Below are positions 1 through 7,256 of a stretch of 13,642 nt of DNA, in pieces (position 1 is the stretch's first letter; each line of letters begins with the position of its first letter). The notes under the pieces were generated by a model. It did no database searches. It saw only the letters and a list, made by a program, of their open reading frames with translations, and had not been told where the DNA came from. The stretch comes from Desulfurococcales archaeon ex4484_204 (GTDB lineage Archaea > Thermoproteota > Thermoprotei_A > Sulfolobales > NBVN01): contig NJEF01000008.1 of NCBI GenBank assembly GCA_002255065.1, positions 1 to 13,642 of the forward strand. Direction: 5' to 3'. A program made the translations under genes and the position numbers.

Positions 1-88
1 AGAACGTAGTTAGCGGTCCCTCAACGTTCTCCCTAGCCACTACATTAATATGTTGTATCTTACGTAGCTGGTTACCCTCTAGTACCAT
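1..88 (-). CDS. fni: Type-2 isopentenyl diphosphate isomerase, N-terminal fragment cut by window edge
   Basis: Only the first 29 codons are in the window. The ATG at 88-86 lies 10 bases inside the end of the isopentenyl phosphate kinase gene. The visible protein contains RKIQHINVVARENVEGPL, which resembles the N-terminus of FMN-dependent type-2 isopentenyl diphosphate isomerases, where an RK..HI segment is followed by an acidic residue and a V-E-G-P turn. The family interconverts IPP and DMAPP using reduced FMN. The position directly after the kinase that makes IPP supports the call. No catalytic or FMN-binding motif is visible because the rest lies outside, so the assignment rests on a short N-terminal match plus context. 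Confidence 0.6.
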   Translation of the reverse strand, partial: MVLEGNQLRKIQHINVVARENVEGPLTTF

Positions 89-888
89 ATTACAGTGCCT
101 CTGAAATTACGACCTAGTAATGCATTATATAGGTTCCCCTTAACCTTGCCGTTAATTATGTATATAGAGACATCGCTGAGCCTGTGCTTCCCCATCTCCG
201 CAAGCTTCCCTAACATACCTCCAGTCACGTCATGTTTGCTCGCAGGTCTCTTCTTTACAAGCCTCCGCACATCATCACCCCTTAACTTCTTTATGAGCTT
301 TGCATCTCTATACACCTTAGGGTCTTTATCGTAAAGGCCGTCAACATCAGTAAGGAATATTATTCTATGGGCCTCAAGAAGCTCTGCTAACATGAATATG
401 ATCGCATCTCCTGACAAGACTTTATAACAGTTGCCTAAGGAGGGAATTACGTCTCCGAAGAGGACGGGAACCAGCCCGTTCTTAACTAAGCTCTTAACGA
501 TCCCCATCTCGCATTTAACGTAGTCTCCATTTACGCCATCATGAAGACATATAGATCCTGGAGGTATTGAGACGGCTTTAATGCCCTGGGAGATTAATGC
601 CTCCATGACGTAGATGTTAAGTAACCTCATATAGTATGAAACCCTAACGTAGCATTCATGGGTAATTAACCCGTCCCTGCTGTAGCACTCCTTAACTAAT
701 GGATGACCGAAGCTACCGCCACCATGGACTAAAACAATCCCCGTCCTACGCTTTAATAAATACATATACAGCTGCTCAGCAAGCTGTAGGAGTACTGGGG
801 CATTCACTGACAGCGGATACTCCTTATCAGTTATTACTGAGCCCCCAAGCTTAACTAGTACCACCTCATCGATCCCGCAATGCTTCAT
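79..888 (-). CDS. ipk: Isopentenyl phosphate kinase
   Basis: This 269-residue protein belongs to the amino acid kinase fold and should phosphorylate isopentenyl phosphate to isopentenyl diphosphate with ATP, the last kinase step of the archaeal mevalonate route, in the cytoplasm. Visible motifs are the N-terminal nucleotide loop VKLGGSVITDK (residues 12-22), HGGGSFGH (55-62) whose last histidine matches the catalytic/substrate-binding histidine typical of this subfamily, SGDAI (159-163), LTDVDGLYDKDP (179-190) and DVTGGM (220-225). Length is normal for the family. It follows the GHMP-like gene after 9 bases and overlaps the isomerase gene by 10, so the three are surely co-transcribed. I see no lesion. 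The GSFGH signature separates it from acetylglutamate, UMP and aspartate kinases. Confidence 0.93.
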   Translation of the reverse strand: MKHCGIDEVVLVKLGGSVITDKEYPLSVNAPVLLQLAEQLYMYLLKRRTGIVLVHGGGSFGHPLVKECYSRDGLITHECYVRVSYYMRLLNIYVMEALISQGIKAVSIPPGSICLHDGVNGDYVKCEMGIVKSLVKNGLVPVLFGDVIPSLGNCYKVLSGDAIIFMLAELLEAHRIIFLTDVDGLYDKDPKVYRDAKLIKKLRGDDVRRLVKKRPASKHDVTGGMLGKLAEMGKHRLSDVSIYIINGKVKGNLYNALLGRNFRGTVIWY

Positions 889-897
889 AAGACCTCA

Positions 898-1644
898 TCA
901 CTTCTTAAACCTAACTATTGAGTAACCCTCTAATTCCTTAACAACGACTAAGTCATCATGCCTAGGTACCTCGACACCGTATATAGCGTACCACAACGCG
1001 TTATTTAGCCTTACGACATCACTTACATCATCGTTATTTACTAGCTTATTAAAACCTTCAATAACGTTGAGACCTGCTAAACGCGTTATAAGGTCCATAA
1101 GAGGGAATCCCGGGTTAGCCCTTTTTAAAGAGTGCTCGCTACCGCCTACTGCATCAACCGTAAGAACTATGGTTTTAGGGGCTCCAATAGGGGATTCACC
1201 GTATCTCCATATGTAGGCGGTATTAAAGAACCTATAGTAACGTAGTGCTGTGACGCCATCATCGACACCTATACGCCTATCTATGAGTTGCATGGTATTA
1301 ACTAACTCCTCATCAATACCACCGCTTAGCAGGTCGATGATGGTATTAGTCATTAAGACATACAGGAATGAAGTACAGACATACCCTCCGGTATCAATAT
1401 CTAGATTAATGTGAATGGGAGGTAGCTCCAACTCCTTCCTTATGTGCTTAAGGAACGTGTTCACAGCCCTAGCTACGGCATGGTCTACTCTTCCTTCAAG
1501 TACTAGAGGCGGGCCTCCCTCCTCAACAGATACAGTTACCTTTACATGGTTTGTGGTCGGTACAACGACTACTGGGTTGTGTCTATGCGGTAGAGGGACG
1601 TGAAGGAACGGTATGCACCCCCTTGTAACCTCCTCCCTCCTCAT
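898..1644 (-). CDS. Divergent GHMP-kinase-like protein in the mevalonate kinase position
   Basis: This 248-residue protein lies between the MEMO gene (4-base gap) and ipk (9-base gap), where relatives carry mevalonate kinase. Its middle resembles a GHMP kinase: a beta-rich N-terminal part, an IHINLDIDTGGYVCTSF segment (residues 77-93) where the family's PxxxGLGSSAA phosphate loop would be, and GVDDGVTALRYYRFF (126-140), like the GxDD segment that carries the catalytic aspartate. What is missing is notable: the glycine/serine-rich loop is degenerate, no KxxGAGGGG-type C-terminal motif is visible, and it is about 60 residues shorter than ordinary mevalonate kinases. It could be a highly divergent kinase, a related phosphomevalonate enzyme, or a non-catalytic member. 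The GHMP assignment is inferred from faint motif order and context, not from a clear signature. Confidence 0.5.
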   Translation of the reverse strand: MRREEVTRGCIPFLHVPLPHRHNPVVVVPTTNHVKVTVSVEEGGPPLVLEGRVDHAVARAVNTFLKHIRKELELPPIHINLDIDTGGYVCTSFLYVLMTNTIIDLLSGGIDEELVNTMQLIDRRIGVDDGVTALRYYRFFNTAYIWRYGESPIGAPKTIVLTVDAVGGSEHSLKRANPGFPLMDLITRLAGLNVIEGFNKLVNNDDVSDVVRLNNALWYAIYGVEVPRHDDLVVVKELEGYSIVRFKK

Positions 1645-1648
1645 CTTG

Positions 1649-2506
1649 TTAAATCCTCGAAAACCTTATGGCTGCATACCCAACTACCCAGGTCTTCTCC
1701 CCAGTAACATCACCTGACGTAGCGTACTTCAGTAGCTCAGCCTTCCTGCATCCTAACATGATGGAGTAGTAAAGCAACGTCATTACAGGGCCAACTCCAC
1801 ACATACTTATTTCACGGCTCATCACTACGTTATAGAGACCTTCAGGGTCTAGAGATAGTATTTTGTTGATAGCTAGTTTATCCTTCCTCACCGCGACCTC
1901 ATGGGGTTCATAGTGGGTCATATCGCTTGAAGCAATAACCACGACATCCCTACCCAGCCTGTCCACTGCCTTGTGAATAGCCTTAGCTAGATCTCTAGCT
2001 ACCTGTGGGGCCTGGTAAAGCATAGCTATCGGGACTATCTTAAACGTGCTACCGAAGAAGTAGAGTAGGAACGGTAGTTGAACCTCAATGGAGTGCTCGC
2101 CTTCATGGGCAACCGCGTCCAGCTTTGCAAAGGAGCTCTCGGAGACTATCTCCTTACTCAGCTCGCTATCTATGGCAACACTACCTAGAGGCGAGGCCCA
2201 CTCGCCCTCGGGGAACACAGCTATGGAAGCACCGTAACCTGTATGGTTTGGGCCTAAGATGATGAATGTATCAGGCCTTCCTTCATTAGCAACGTAAGTA
2301 TAGACGTGAGCCGCTATGGGTCCGCTATATATGTAACCAGCATGCGGAACTACGTAGCCTATGCTCTCCCTCCTCCTCTCACTGCTAGCTCTAGGTAGCC
2401 TACCGGGACCTAACCTATGCGTGAATAATGAAGAGATCCTCCTCCTCAGCTCATCGGGGTCAGATTCATAGAAGTAGCCAGCAGCTGCTGGCTTACGCGT
2501 GATCAA
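1649..2506 (-). CDS. MEMO1 family protein (AmmeMemoRadiSam protein B type)
   Basis: This 285-residue protein is a clear MEMO-family member, related in fold to non-haem-iron class III extradiol dioxygenases. Landmarks are VVPHAGYIYSG (His55), GPNHTGYG (His88), HEGEHSIEVQLPF (His138), ASSDMTHYEP (residues 192-201) and MCGVGP (Cys236). The two histidines and the cysteine match the residues that line the metal/active pocket in characterised homologues. The biochemical role in archaea is not settled; human MEMO1 has been linked to metal binding and redox signalling. The ATG overlaps the end of rps2 by 4 bases (ATGA type), so translation is probably coupled, and it precedes the isoprenoid genes by 4 bases. 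All expected residues are present and length is normal. Confidence 0.95.
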   Translation of the reverse strand: MITRKPAAAGYFYESDPDELRRRISSLFTHRLGPGRLPRASSERRRESIGYVVPHAGYIYSGPIAAHVYTYVANEGRPDTFIILGPNHTGYGASIAVFPEGEWASPLGSVAIDSELSKEIVSESSFAKLDAVAHEGEHSIEVQLPFLLYFFGSTFKIVPIAMLYQAPQVARDLAKAIHKAVDRLGRDVVVIASSDMTHYEPHEVAVRKDKLAINKILSLDPEGLYNVVMSREISMCGVGPVMTLLYYSIMLGCRKAELLKYATSGDVTGEKTWVVGYAAIRFSRI

Positions 2507-3141
2507 CGCTGAGTCACCTTCGTCTCAAAAGCCTCCGATGTAACGGGGAGCTCGCCGTCTGGGGATATAGAGCCTCTCTCCCTAAGTACCTGCCTCGTTA
2601 GGAGCCAGTATATAACGGCAAGGGATTTCCTTCCCTTGTTATTGCCAGGGATAACGAGGTCTATGTAGCTTAGCTTAGCGTCCGTACTGGCAATAGCTAC
2701 TACCGGTATCCCTATCTTAGATGCCTCAACAATTGCCTGTTGATCAACCCTTGGGTCGGTCACTATAAGTACGTCGGGCTCCACGTACGTTTCGAGCCAG
2801 GGATTTGTAAGGGTTCCTGGAACGAATCTCCCGATTATGTATTTACCGCCTGTAAACTCAGCAAACTTCATTACTGGTGTGAAGCCGTATTGCCTGGCTG
2901 AGACGGCAAGCACCGATTCAGGTGCGTACCTAGCAATAAACTTAGCTGCTACCCTGATCCTCTCATCTATCCTCCTAACATCAAGGACGTAAGGTCCTTC
3001 AGGCCTTTGCTTATAAACGAACCTCTTCATGTGTTTTGTACAGATGTGCGTGCCAATGTGCACTCCTGCCTCGAGATAAACGTTTATGGGTACTAGGAGC
3101 TCTATTGAGGAGCTAGTAACCCTCTCCCCTGACTGCGACAT
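2503..3141 (-). CDS. rps2: 30S ribosomal protein S2
   Basis: This is a 212-residue small-subunit protein of the archaeal/eukaryotic S2/SA type, which binds the body-head junction of the 30S subunit. The sequence YLEAGVHIGTHICTKHMKRF (residues about 22-41) is the family start block, followed by YVLDVRRIDERI and by PDVLIVTDPRVDQQAIVEAS and IPVVAIASTDAKL, the classic C-terminal block with NNKGRKSLAVIYWLL after it. The C-terminal extension is short and polar. The gene starts 6 bases after rpoN and its stop overlaps the MEMO start by 4 bases. Some crenarchaea carry rpoK and enolase between rpoN and rps2; here they are absent. No defects seen. Confidence 0.97.
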   Translation of the reverse strand: MSQSGERVTSSSIELLVPINVYLEAGVHIGTHICTKHMKRFVYKQRPEGPYVLDVRRIDERIRVAAKFIARYAPESVLAVSARQYGFTPVMKFAEFTGGKYIIGRFVPGTLTNPWLETYVEPDVLIVTDPRVDQQAIVEASKIGIPVVAIASTDAKLSYIDLVIPGNNKGRKSLAVIYWLLTRQVLRERGSISPDGELPVTSEAFETKVTQR

Positions 3142-3147
3142 AGCGTT

Positions 3148-3351
3148 TCACACCTTCCTAGAGTAAAGGAGCATCTCGTCTATAAGGTTTACATGGGATA
3201 TAAACATCCTTCTACAGCAGTACCTCTTAACCCCTAAATCGTCTAAGACCTTGCCCGGTTTCTCACCAGCTCTAACCCTTCTGATGAACTCCTCCCACTT
3301 ATCACCGATTACCGCTCCACACGTGAAACATCTCACTGGGAACATAACCAT
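3148..3351 (-). CDS. rpoN: DNA-directed RNA polymerase subunit N (Rpb10 homologue)
   Basis: This 67-residue zinc-binding subunit holds together the assembly platform of archaeal RNA polymerase (with D, L and P). The four zinc ligands are visible: Cys8 and Cys11 in RCFTCG, and the adjacent pair Cys45-Cys46 in RYCCRRM, the atypical CX2C...CC zinc-bundle motif of RpoN/Rpb10. The block between them contains KWEEFIRRVRAGE and LDDLGVKRYCC, as expected. Two ATG codons are possible (residues 1 and 3, MVMFPVRC); most homologues begin close to the second. It lies 10 bases after rps9 and 6 before rps2. Confidence 0.97.
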   Translation of the reverse strand: MVMFPVRCFTCGAVIGDKWEEFIRRVRAGEKPGKVLDDLGVKRYCCRRMFISHVNLIDEMLLYSRKV

Positions 3352-3361
3352 TACCTATCCC

Positions 3362-3796
3362 TCACCTATACGACTTCTGCCTCCACCTCCTAGCACTATA
3401 CCTCATCCACTTCTCCGGCTCAGTCCTCCTCGGGTCTCCAGCTAACATAGGCCTGCTATACTCCTTATAGAGCCTCTTGAGAAGCTCGCTATCTATGTAC
3501 TCCACAAGCCCCCTAGCTACCGCAGTTCTCACGGCATCGGCCTGAGCCATAACTCCACCTCCCTTTACAGTAACCCTAATATCAACAGACCCCCAGATAT
3601 CCTCTCCCGCGAGGAGCAGAGGCTCCATTATTTTTAACTTAGCCATCTCTACAGGGAATATTTCTAAGGGAATACCGTTTATCCACACCCTACCCCTACC
3701 AGGCCTAATTATAGCTTTAGCGATCGCAGTCTTCCTCTTACCCGACGCTATAACTACTTTATACTGAGTGTTATGCTGAGTGCTCACCCTCTCCAC
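3362..3796 (-). CDS. rps9: 30S ribosomal protein S9
   Basis: This 144-residue protein is S9 (uS9), whose basic C-terminal tail reaches the tRNA anticodon in the P site. The N-terminal block ASGKRKTAIAKAIIRPGRG (residues 17-35), the mid block with VKGGGVMAQADAVRTAVARG, and the tail ending SARRWRQKSYR are diagnostic; the terminal K-S-Y-R is the conserved P-site tip. The start is a GTG that lies 13 bases inside the end of rpl13. A second GTG three codons downstream (giving VSTQHN) is also possible, and the GGAG/GGTG run in the overlap does not decide between them. Family length is normal. Confidence 0.97.
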   Translation of the reverse strand: MERVSTQHNTQYKVVIASGKRKTAIAKAIIRPGRGRVWINGIPLEIFPVEMAKLKIMEPLLLAGEDIWGSVDIRVTVKGGGVMAQADAVRTAVARGLVEYIDSELLKRLYKEYSRPMLAGDPRRTEPEKWMRYSARRWRQKSYR

Positions 3797-4251
3797 CCCA
3801 TAGCTCTAGCTAGATCAGCAACACTTATATATCTCGTCGTAGTCCTTCTGCCACCCATCATGAATTTAAATTCGATTAGCTCCTTACCCTTAAACTCCTC
3901 GGGGATGCCTACGTAAACCTTAAGGTTCTTCATTGCTATAACGCCCTTCCTCCAGCTATCCTTAGGAAGCATACCCTTAACAGCCCTCTTAACTATGGCT
4001 ACCGGGCTTCTCGGCCTCTTAGGAGAGTACTTCTGCGGGTTTCTTAAAGTCTTCATTTTAAACCATTTCTTATAAGAACTTATAACGGTCTTGGGGTCGC
4101 CGCTAATGATGGCCCTCTCCGCGTTAACTATATATACCTTGAAACCTTCCTGGAGGGACTTAGCTACGAAGCTTGCTAAACGACCTAAAATAACGTTTTC
4201 AGCGTTTATTACTAATTCCCTCTTGGAATCTATACTATTCTTTCCACTCAT
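3784..4251 (-). CDS. rpl13: 50S ribosomal protein L13
   Basis: This 155-residue protein is archaeal L13 (uL13), an early-assembling large-subunit protein. Visible blocks are INAENVILGRLASFVAKSL near residue 15, VYIVNAERAIISGD (residues 39-52), the basic stretch RNPQKYSPKRPRSP, and IVKRAVKGMLPKDSWRKG followed by NLKVYVGIPEEFKG. These occur in family order with normal spacing. The ATG overlaps the L18e stop by one base (TAATG), and the 3' end overlaps rps9 by 13 bases, so the three are translationally coupled. No abnormal feature. Confidence 0.97.
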   Translation of the reverse strand: MSGKNSIDSKRELVINAENVILGRLASFVAKSLQEGFKVYIVNAERAIISGDPKTVISSYKKWFKMKTLRNPQKYSPKRPRSPVAIVKRAVKGMLPKDSWRKGVIAMKNLKVYVGIPEEFKGKELIEFKFMMGGRRTTTRYISVADLARAMGWRG

Positions 4252-4613
4252 TACATCAACACCTTAACCTCCTTACCCCTAGGGTTCTCCCTAACTAACT
4301 CGCTTATAAATAGGACCCTTCCCCCGGCATTAACTATCTTCTCTAGTGCTTTAGCTGAAAACGATAGCGCAGCAACGGTAACTGGTTTATCTATTAGGCC
4401 AGCACCTAGAACCTTCCCTGGAATGACTACTGTTTCGCCCTGGGTAGCGAACCTATTAATTTTACTAACATTAACTATGACCCTGCTCCTCGACGGCTTC
4501 TCGAGGAGGTCGGCTATGTAACTCCATAACCGCGCTCTATTCCTCCTTGAGGACTTCCTCAACTCACGAATTAACTTCCTAATAACTATGTTGGTGGGTC
4601 CGGTTCTCCTCAT
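4251..4613 (-). CDS. rpl18e: 50S ribosomal protein L18e
   Basis: This 120-residue protein is the archaeal/eukaryotic L18e (eL18), a member of the L15/L18e fold on the large subunit. The N-terminal RRTGPTNIVIRKLIRELR and the central SRVIVNVSKINRFATQGETV and VVIPGKVLGAGLIDKPVTV segments are the family core, followed by AALSFSAKALEKI and a C-terminal GRVLFISELVRENPRGKEVKV. It starts with an ATG overlapping the rpoD stop... in gene order it follows rpoD with a 4-base ATGA overlap and precedes rpl13 with a 1-base overlap. Length is standard. Confidence 0.96.
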   Translation of the reverse strand: MRRTGPTNIVIRKLIRELRKSSRRNRARLWSYIADLLEKPSRSRVIVNVSKINRFATQGETVVIPGKVLGAGLIDKPVTVAALSFSAKALEKIVNAGGRVLFISELVRENPRGKEVKVLM

Positions 4614-5464
4614 ACCTTCACCTCCTGGGGAACTTCAGCCTTAAGGGTTTCAGCAAGTTTATCTAGCTTCTTAATTATCTCCTTTATAGCTTCCATTACA
4701 ATGGTTTCCGGGCTCATAGAACCGTCGGACTCTACAATAAGGTAGTACATGTCTTCATACCAGCTTAACCTTATTGCATCATATTCGCAGACCCTTATAC
4801 ACTGCCTACACAGGTTACACCTATCCTCCTCAACCACGAGCTTTCCCTCACTAACGCTTAAAGCCCCTGTAGGGCAGTAGGTAGTGCACACACCGCAATT
4901 CACGCACTTCGACATATCCACATTAATCTTAGGAACATACGTTAGTATAGACACCGTTGCCGGGGCCCACTTTATATGCTCCCTCCCCCTACCTAACCTA
5001 GCCTTAGCTTCAAGAGCTATCCTTTGATTAGGGCCCAGCATCACGATGGGTATCTTACCGCTAACCGGTTTTACATCGGGGTCGTCTAAGGGTTTGAGAT
5101 CCTCTGAATAAAGGGTTTTCACCTCGTTATCACCTGTTTCGTACTCTAGGTACAGGGTTGCGTAGCACCCCTCCCTGTATAAGGCATCCTTATCCTTACA
5201 ATCCTCCGGTGGCCTGTACTTCCTAATAGCCTCCTCCGACTTAAGGGGTATCATAGCTAGGCGGTGAGCTACGATCTCGTCGTGCAGTATTGAGGTGTTA
5301 GTCCTTACAACGACGTAGTCCACCGCCATTTTAGGTACTTCCTCCAGAGCGGCTCTCCTCACTGCATTAACTAGGGGTAGCGGTGCGTTCTTTATTAATA
5401 ACTTAACGCGGTTCTTAGTAAGTTCTAGAACGCCAATGTCTATAGCCCCTTTCATAGATACCAT
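4610..5464 (-). CDS. rpoD: DNA-directed RNA polymerase subunit D with 2x[4Fe-4S] ferredoxin-like domain
   Basis: This 284-residue protein is the alpha-like subunit (Rpb3/AC40 homologue) that pairs with subunit L to nucleate RNA polymerase assembly. The dimerisation domain contains NAPLPLVNAVRRAALEEVP (residues 26-44) and HRLAMIPL (67-74). Inserted near residues 183-230 is a ferredoxin-like domain with eight cysteines in two CX2CX2CX3C sets: Cys187, 190, 193, 197 and Cys216, 219, 222, 226. That is the pattern for two [4Fe-4S] clusters; in some archaea this domain is reduced or lost. The start ATG is one base after the rps11 stop; an internal ATG at residue 4 is an alternative. Note that the archaeal name rpoD is unrelated to the bacterial sigma factor. 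Confidence 0.97.
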   Translation of the reverse strand: MVSMKGAIDIGVLELTKNRVKLLIKNAPLPLVNAVRRAALEEVPKMAVDYVVVRTNTSILHDEIVAHRLAMIPLKSEEAIRKYRPPEDCKDKDALYREGCYATLYLEYETGDNEVKTLYSEDLKPLDDPDVKPVSGKIPIVMLGPNQRIALEAKARLGRGREHIKWAPATVSILTYVPKINVDMSKCVNCGVCTTYCPTGALSVSEGKLVVEEDRCNLCRQCIRVCEYDAIRLSWYEDMYYLIVESDGSMSPETIVMEAIKEIIKKLDKLAETLKAEVPQEVKV

Positions 5465-5465
5465 T

Positions 5466-5867
5466 CTAGACCCTCCTGCCGCGCCTACCCCCAGGCCTCC
5501 TCGTGGTATCGTGGGGTATCGGGGTTACATCCTCTATCCTACCTATTATGAAGCCTGCCCTAGCTAGCGCTCTTATAGCTGCTTGAGCACCTGGGCCCGG
5601 TATCTTGGGTCCGTGGCCTCCAGGACCCCTGACCTTAATGTGAATAGCCATTACGCCCTTCTCCATGGCCTCCTGAGCAGCCCTGTAAGCTATCATCATA
5701 GCTACATACGGCGATGGCTTCTCCCTGTCCGCTCTAACCACCATCCCGCCTGACCACCTAGAAACCGTTTCTGCACCACTAAGGTCCGTTATGTGAACTA
5801 TCGTGTTATTAAATGAGCTAAATATGTGGGCGATACCCCACTTAATCTCACGCGCAGTGAAGGCCAA
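5466..5867 (-). CDS. rps11: 30S ribosomal protein S11
   Basis: This 133-residue protein is S11 (uS11), located on the 30S platform near the mRNA exit. Diagnostic segments are WGIAHIFSSFNNTIVHITDL near the N-terminus, GGMVVRADREKPSPYVAM in the middle, the glycine-rich VRGPGGHGPKIPGPGAQAAI, and the basic end TRRPGGRRGRRV. The start codon is TTG at 5867-5865; a GGGTGA about ten bases upstream supports it and no in-frame ATG lies closer that keeps the conserved N-terminus. It follows rps4 after 16 bases and precedes rpoD by one base. Length is normal. Confidence 0.97.
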   Translation of the reverse strand: MAFTAREIKWGIAHIFSSFNNTIVHITDLSGAETVSRWSGGMVVRADREKPSPYVAMMIAYRAAQEAMEKGVMAIHIKVRGPGGHGPKIPGPGAQAAIRALARAGFIIGRIEDVTPIPHDTTRRPGGRRGRRV

Positions 5868-5883
5868 ACACGTTCACCCTTAC

Positions 5884-6408
5884 CTAGGCCTGCACCTCCT
5901 CCGACATCCTCCTTACTAGAGGGGATGTCGGTGTGTAACTAATTAAACCCTCTTCATCACGGGATACCAGGTAGCTAGGCGATCTAACCCTCCTACCAGC
6001 TATGGCTATATGGCCGTGGGCTATGAGCTGCCTAGCTTGATGTATAGTCTTAGCTAGCCCCTTCCTGTAAACTATGGTTTGCAGCCTCCTCTCAAGTATG
6101 TTCGAAACGCTTAACCCTAGGACCTCATCAAGCGTTGCCTCCTCGCTCTCTAGGAGCCCCATCCTAAACAGCTTCCTTATTAGCTCCCTCTCCCTCATCC
6201 TCCTAAGGTCGGGAGGTAGCGACAGCAGCGCCCTTGCCCTCTTCCTTAACTCCCTAAGGAGGGTTTGGGCCCTCCATAACTCCCTCTTGTTCCTCAGGCC
6301 GTAAGTACCTACGAGCTCCATCTCCTCAGAAAGCCTATCCTTAATCCATGGATGCCCAGGCCTCTCCCACTTCTTCCTAGGTTTCTTAGGGTCACCCACA
6401 GCGCTCAC
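5884..6408 (-). CDS. rps4: 30S ribosomal protein S4
   Basis: This 174-residue protein is archaeal S4 (uS4), a primary 16S rRNA binder that begins 30S body assembly. The N-terminal part reads GDPKKPRKKWERPGHPW, typical for archaea, followed by a long basic helical region. The S4 RNA-binding domain lies at roughly residues 106-155 and includes RRLQTIVYRKGLAKTIHQAR and LIAHGHIAIAGRRVRSPSYL. The zinc cysteines found in some bacterial S4 proteins are absent, as usual here. The ATG overlaps the end of rps13 by 4 bases, so translation is probably coupled. Confidence 0.97.
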   Translation of the reverse strand: MSAVGDPKKPRKKWERPGHPWIKDRLSEEMELVGTYGLRNKRELWRAQTLLRELRKRARALLSLPPDLRRMRERELIRKLFRMGLLESEEATLDEVLGLSVSNILERRLQTIVYRKGLAKTIHQARQLIAHGHIAIAGRRVRSPSYLVSRDEEGLISYTPTSPLVRRMSEEVQA

Positions 6409-6854
6409 CTCCTCCTAGACACACCAACTGTCGGCCCTATCCTACCAGTAGTATGCGTCCTCTGCCCCCTCACCTTTAAACCTAGGGAGTGCCTAATCCC
6501 CCTCCACGACTTCATCTTCATCTCCCTCTCTATGTCCTGCCTAGCAGCGAATATTAGGTCGGCTCCAATGAGGTGCAGGTCCTTCCCTGCAGCGTAATCC
6601 TTCCTTCTATTCATGTACCACGCAGGTACCCCATACTTTCCCAGGTTGCTTACAGCATCCTCTATCATCTTAACATCGTCATCGGAGAGGAAGCCGACCC
6701 TTATCCTGGGGTCTAAACCCAGCTTCCTCACGATCGCTAACGCCGTGTTGTACCCGATGCCCTTTATAACGGAGAGCCCGTAAGGTAGTGTAAGCTCCCC
6801 GCTTATATCAATCCCAGCGATCCTTACTATGTGCTTAAACACCTTCTCGACCAT
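6405..6854 (-). CDS. rps13: 30S ribosomal protein S13, first gene of the operon
   Basis: This 149-residue protein is archaeal S13 (uS13), which sits in the 30S head and contacts P-site tRNA and L5. The helix-hairpin-helix near SVIKGIGYNTALAIVRKLG (residues 28-46) and the C-terminal block SWRGIRHSLGLKVRGQRTH followed by TTGRIGPTVGVSRRR are diagnostic. The ATG at 6854-6852 has a GGGGTGA nine bases upstream and a TATA box about 45 bases upstream, so this is the promoter-proximal gene of the whole leftward cluster. Its stop overlaps the S4 start by 4 bases. Confidence 0.97.
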   Translation of the reverse strand: MVEKVFKHIVRIAGIDISGELTLPYGLSVIKGIGYNTALAIVRKLGLDPRIRVGFLSDDDVKMIEDAVSNLGKYGVPAWYMNRRKDYAAGKDLHLIGADLIFAARQDIEREMKMKSWRGIRHSLGLKVRGQRTHTTGRIGPTVGVSRRR

Positions 6855-6863
6855 CCCTATATA

Positions 6864-6906
6864 TCACCCCAGCACCTACCAACCCTAAGACCACAGAGTA
6901 TTTAAG
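6864..6906 (-). promoter_or_regulatory. Promoter and ribosome binding site of the S13-to-isomerase operon
   Basis: On the minus strand a TATA element CTTAAATA lies at 6906-6899 and the ribosome binding site GGGGTGA at 6870-6864, nine bases before the S13 ATG. A TATA centred near 6902 predicts initiation around 6876, a leader of about 20 bases. No other TATA-like element is obvious within the gene cluster, where the gaps are too short, so this promoter probably drives the whole run. Confidence 0.65.
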
Positions 6907-6910
6907 CTTA

Positions 6911-7256
6911 AAGTCTTATTAACCCCTAATAGCCTCAACCCCCAATGTTAAAGGCCATAACATCCCTTAAGGTTGCGGCTTACTAGGATCGCATGCTTAA
7001 CCTAGGGTTAGTGTCAACTCATAACATAGTGCCCCCTGAAACACCTGGCTAAGGAATTGTAGAGCATGGTAATGTTGTAGCTCTAACCTATTTCCCTACA
7101 GCACGGGGTCCAGCTAGACCTTCTAATGATGCTCTTAAGGCTAACAATGCATCTATTTAGATAGCGTAGTTATTTTTAGTAGCATTCTTAGATCCGCCAG
7201 CTTAAAGGCTGAGCGGGGTTAAGGACGCTCTTGTTTATTACAGTTACACTAAAGTA
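6911..7256. other. Intergenic stretch with no supportable gene
   Basis: About 350 bases with stops in all frames on both strands. The longest open stretch on the plus strand, near 7050-7160, gives about 35 codons (HGNVVALTYFPTARGPARPS and on to a TAG) that I do not recognise. In the last 40 bases before 7257 a plus-strand frame reads VKDALVYYSYTK directly into the HEPN pseudogene frame, so some of that gene's 5' flank or a lost partner may survive here. I searched by eye for a minimal nucleotidyltransferase G-S-x-A-R-G motif, the usual partner of such HEPN genes, and did not find it. Confidence 0.4.

Noticed and set aside
1649..2506. Complete AmmeMemoRadiSam system
   Set aside because: Only the MEMO protein is here. 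Neither an AMMECR1 domain nor the specific radical SAM partner is next to it, and the radical SAM genes further right belong to other families.
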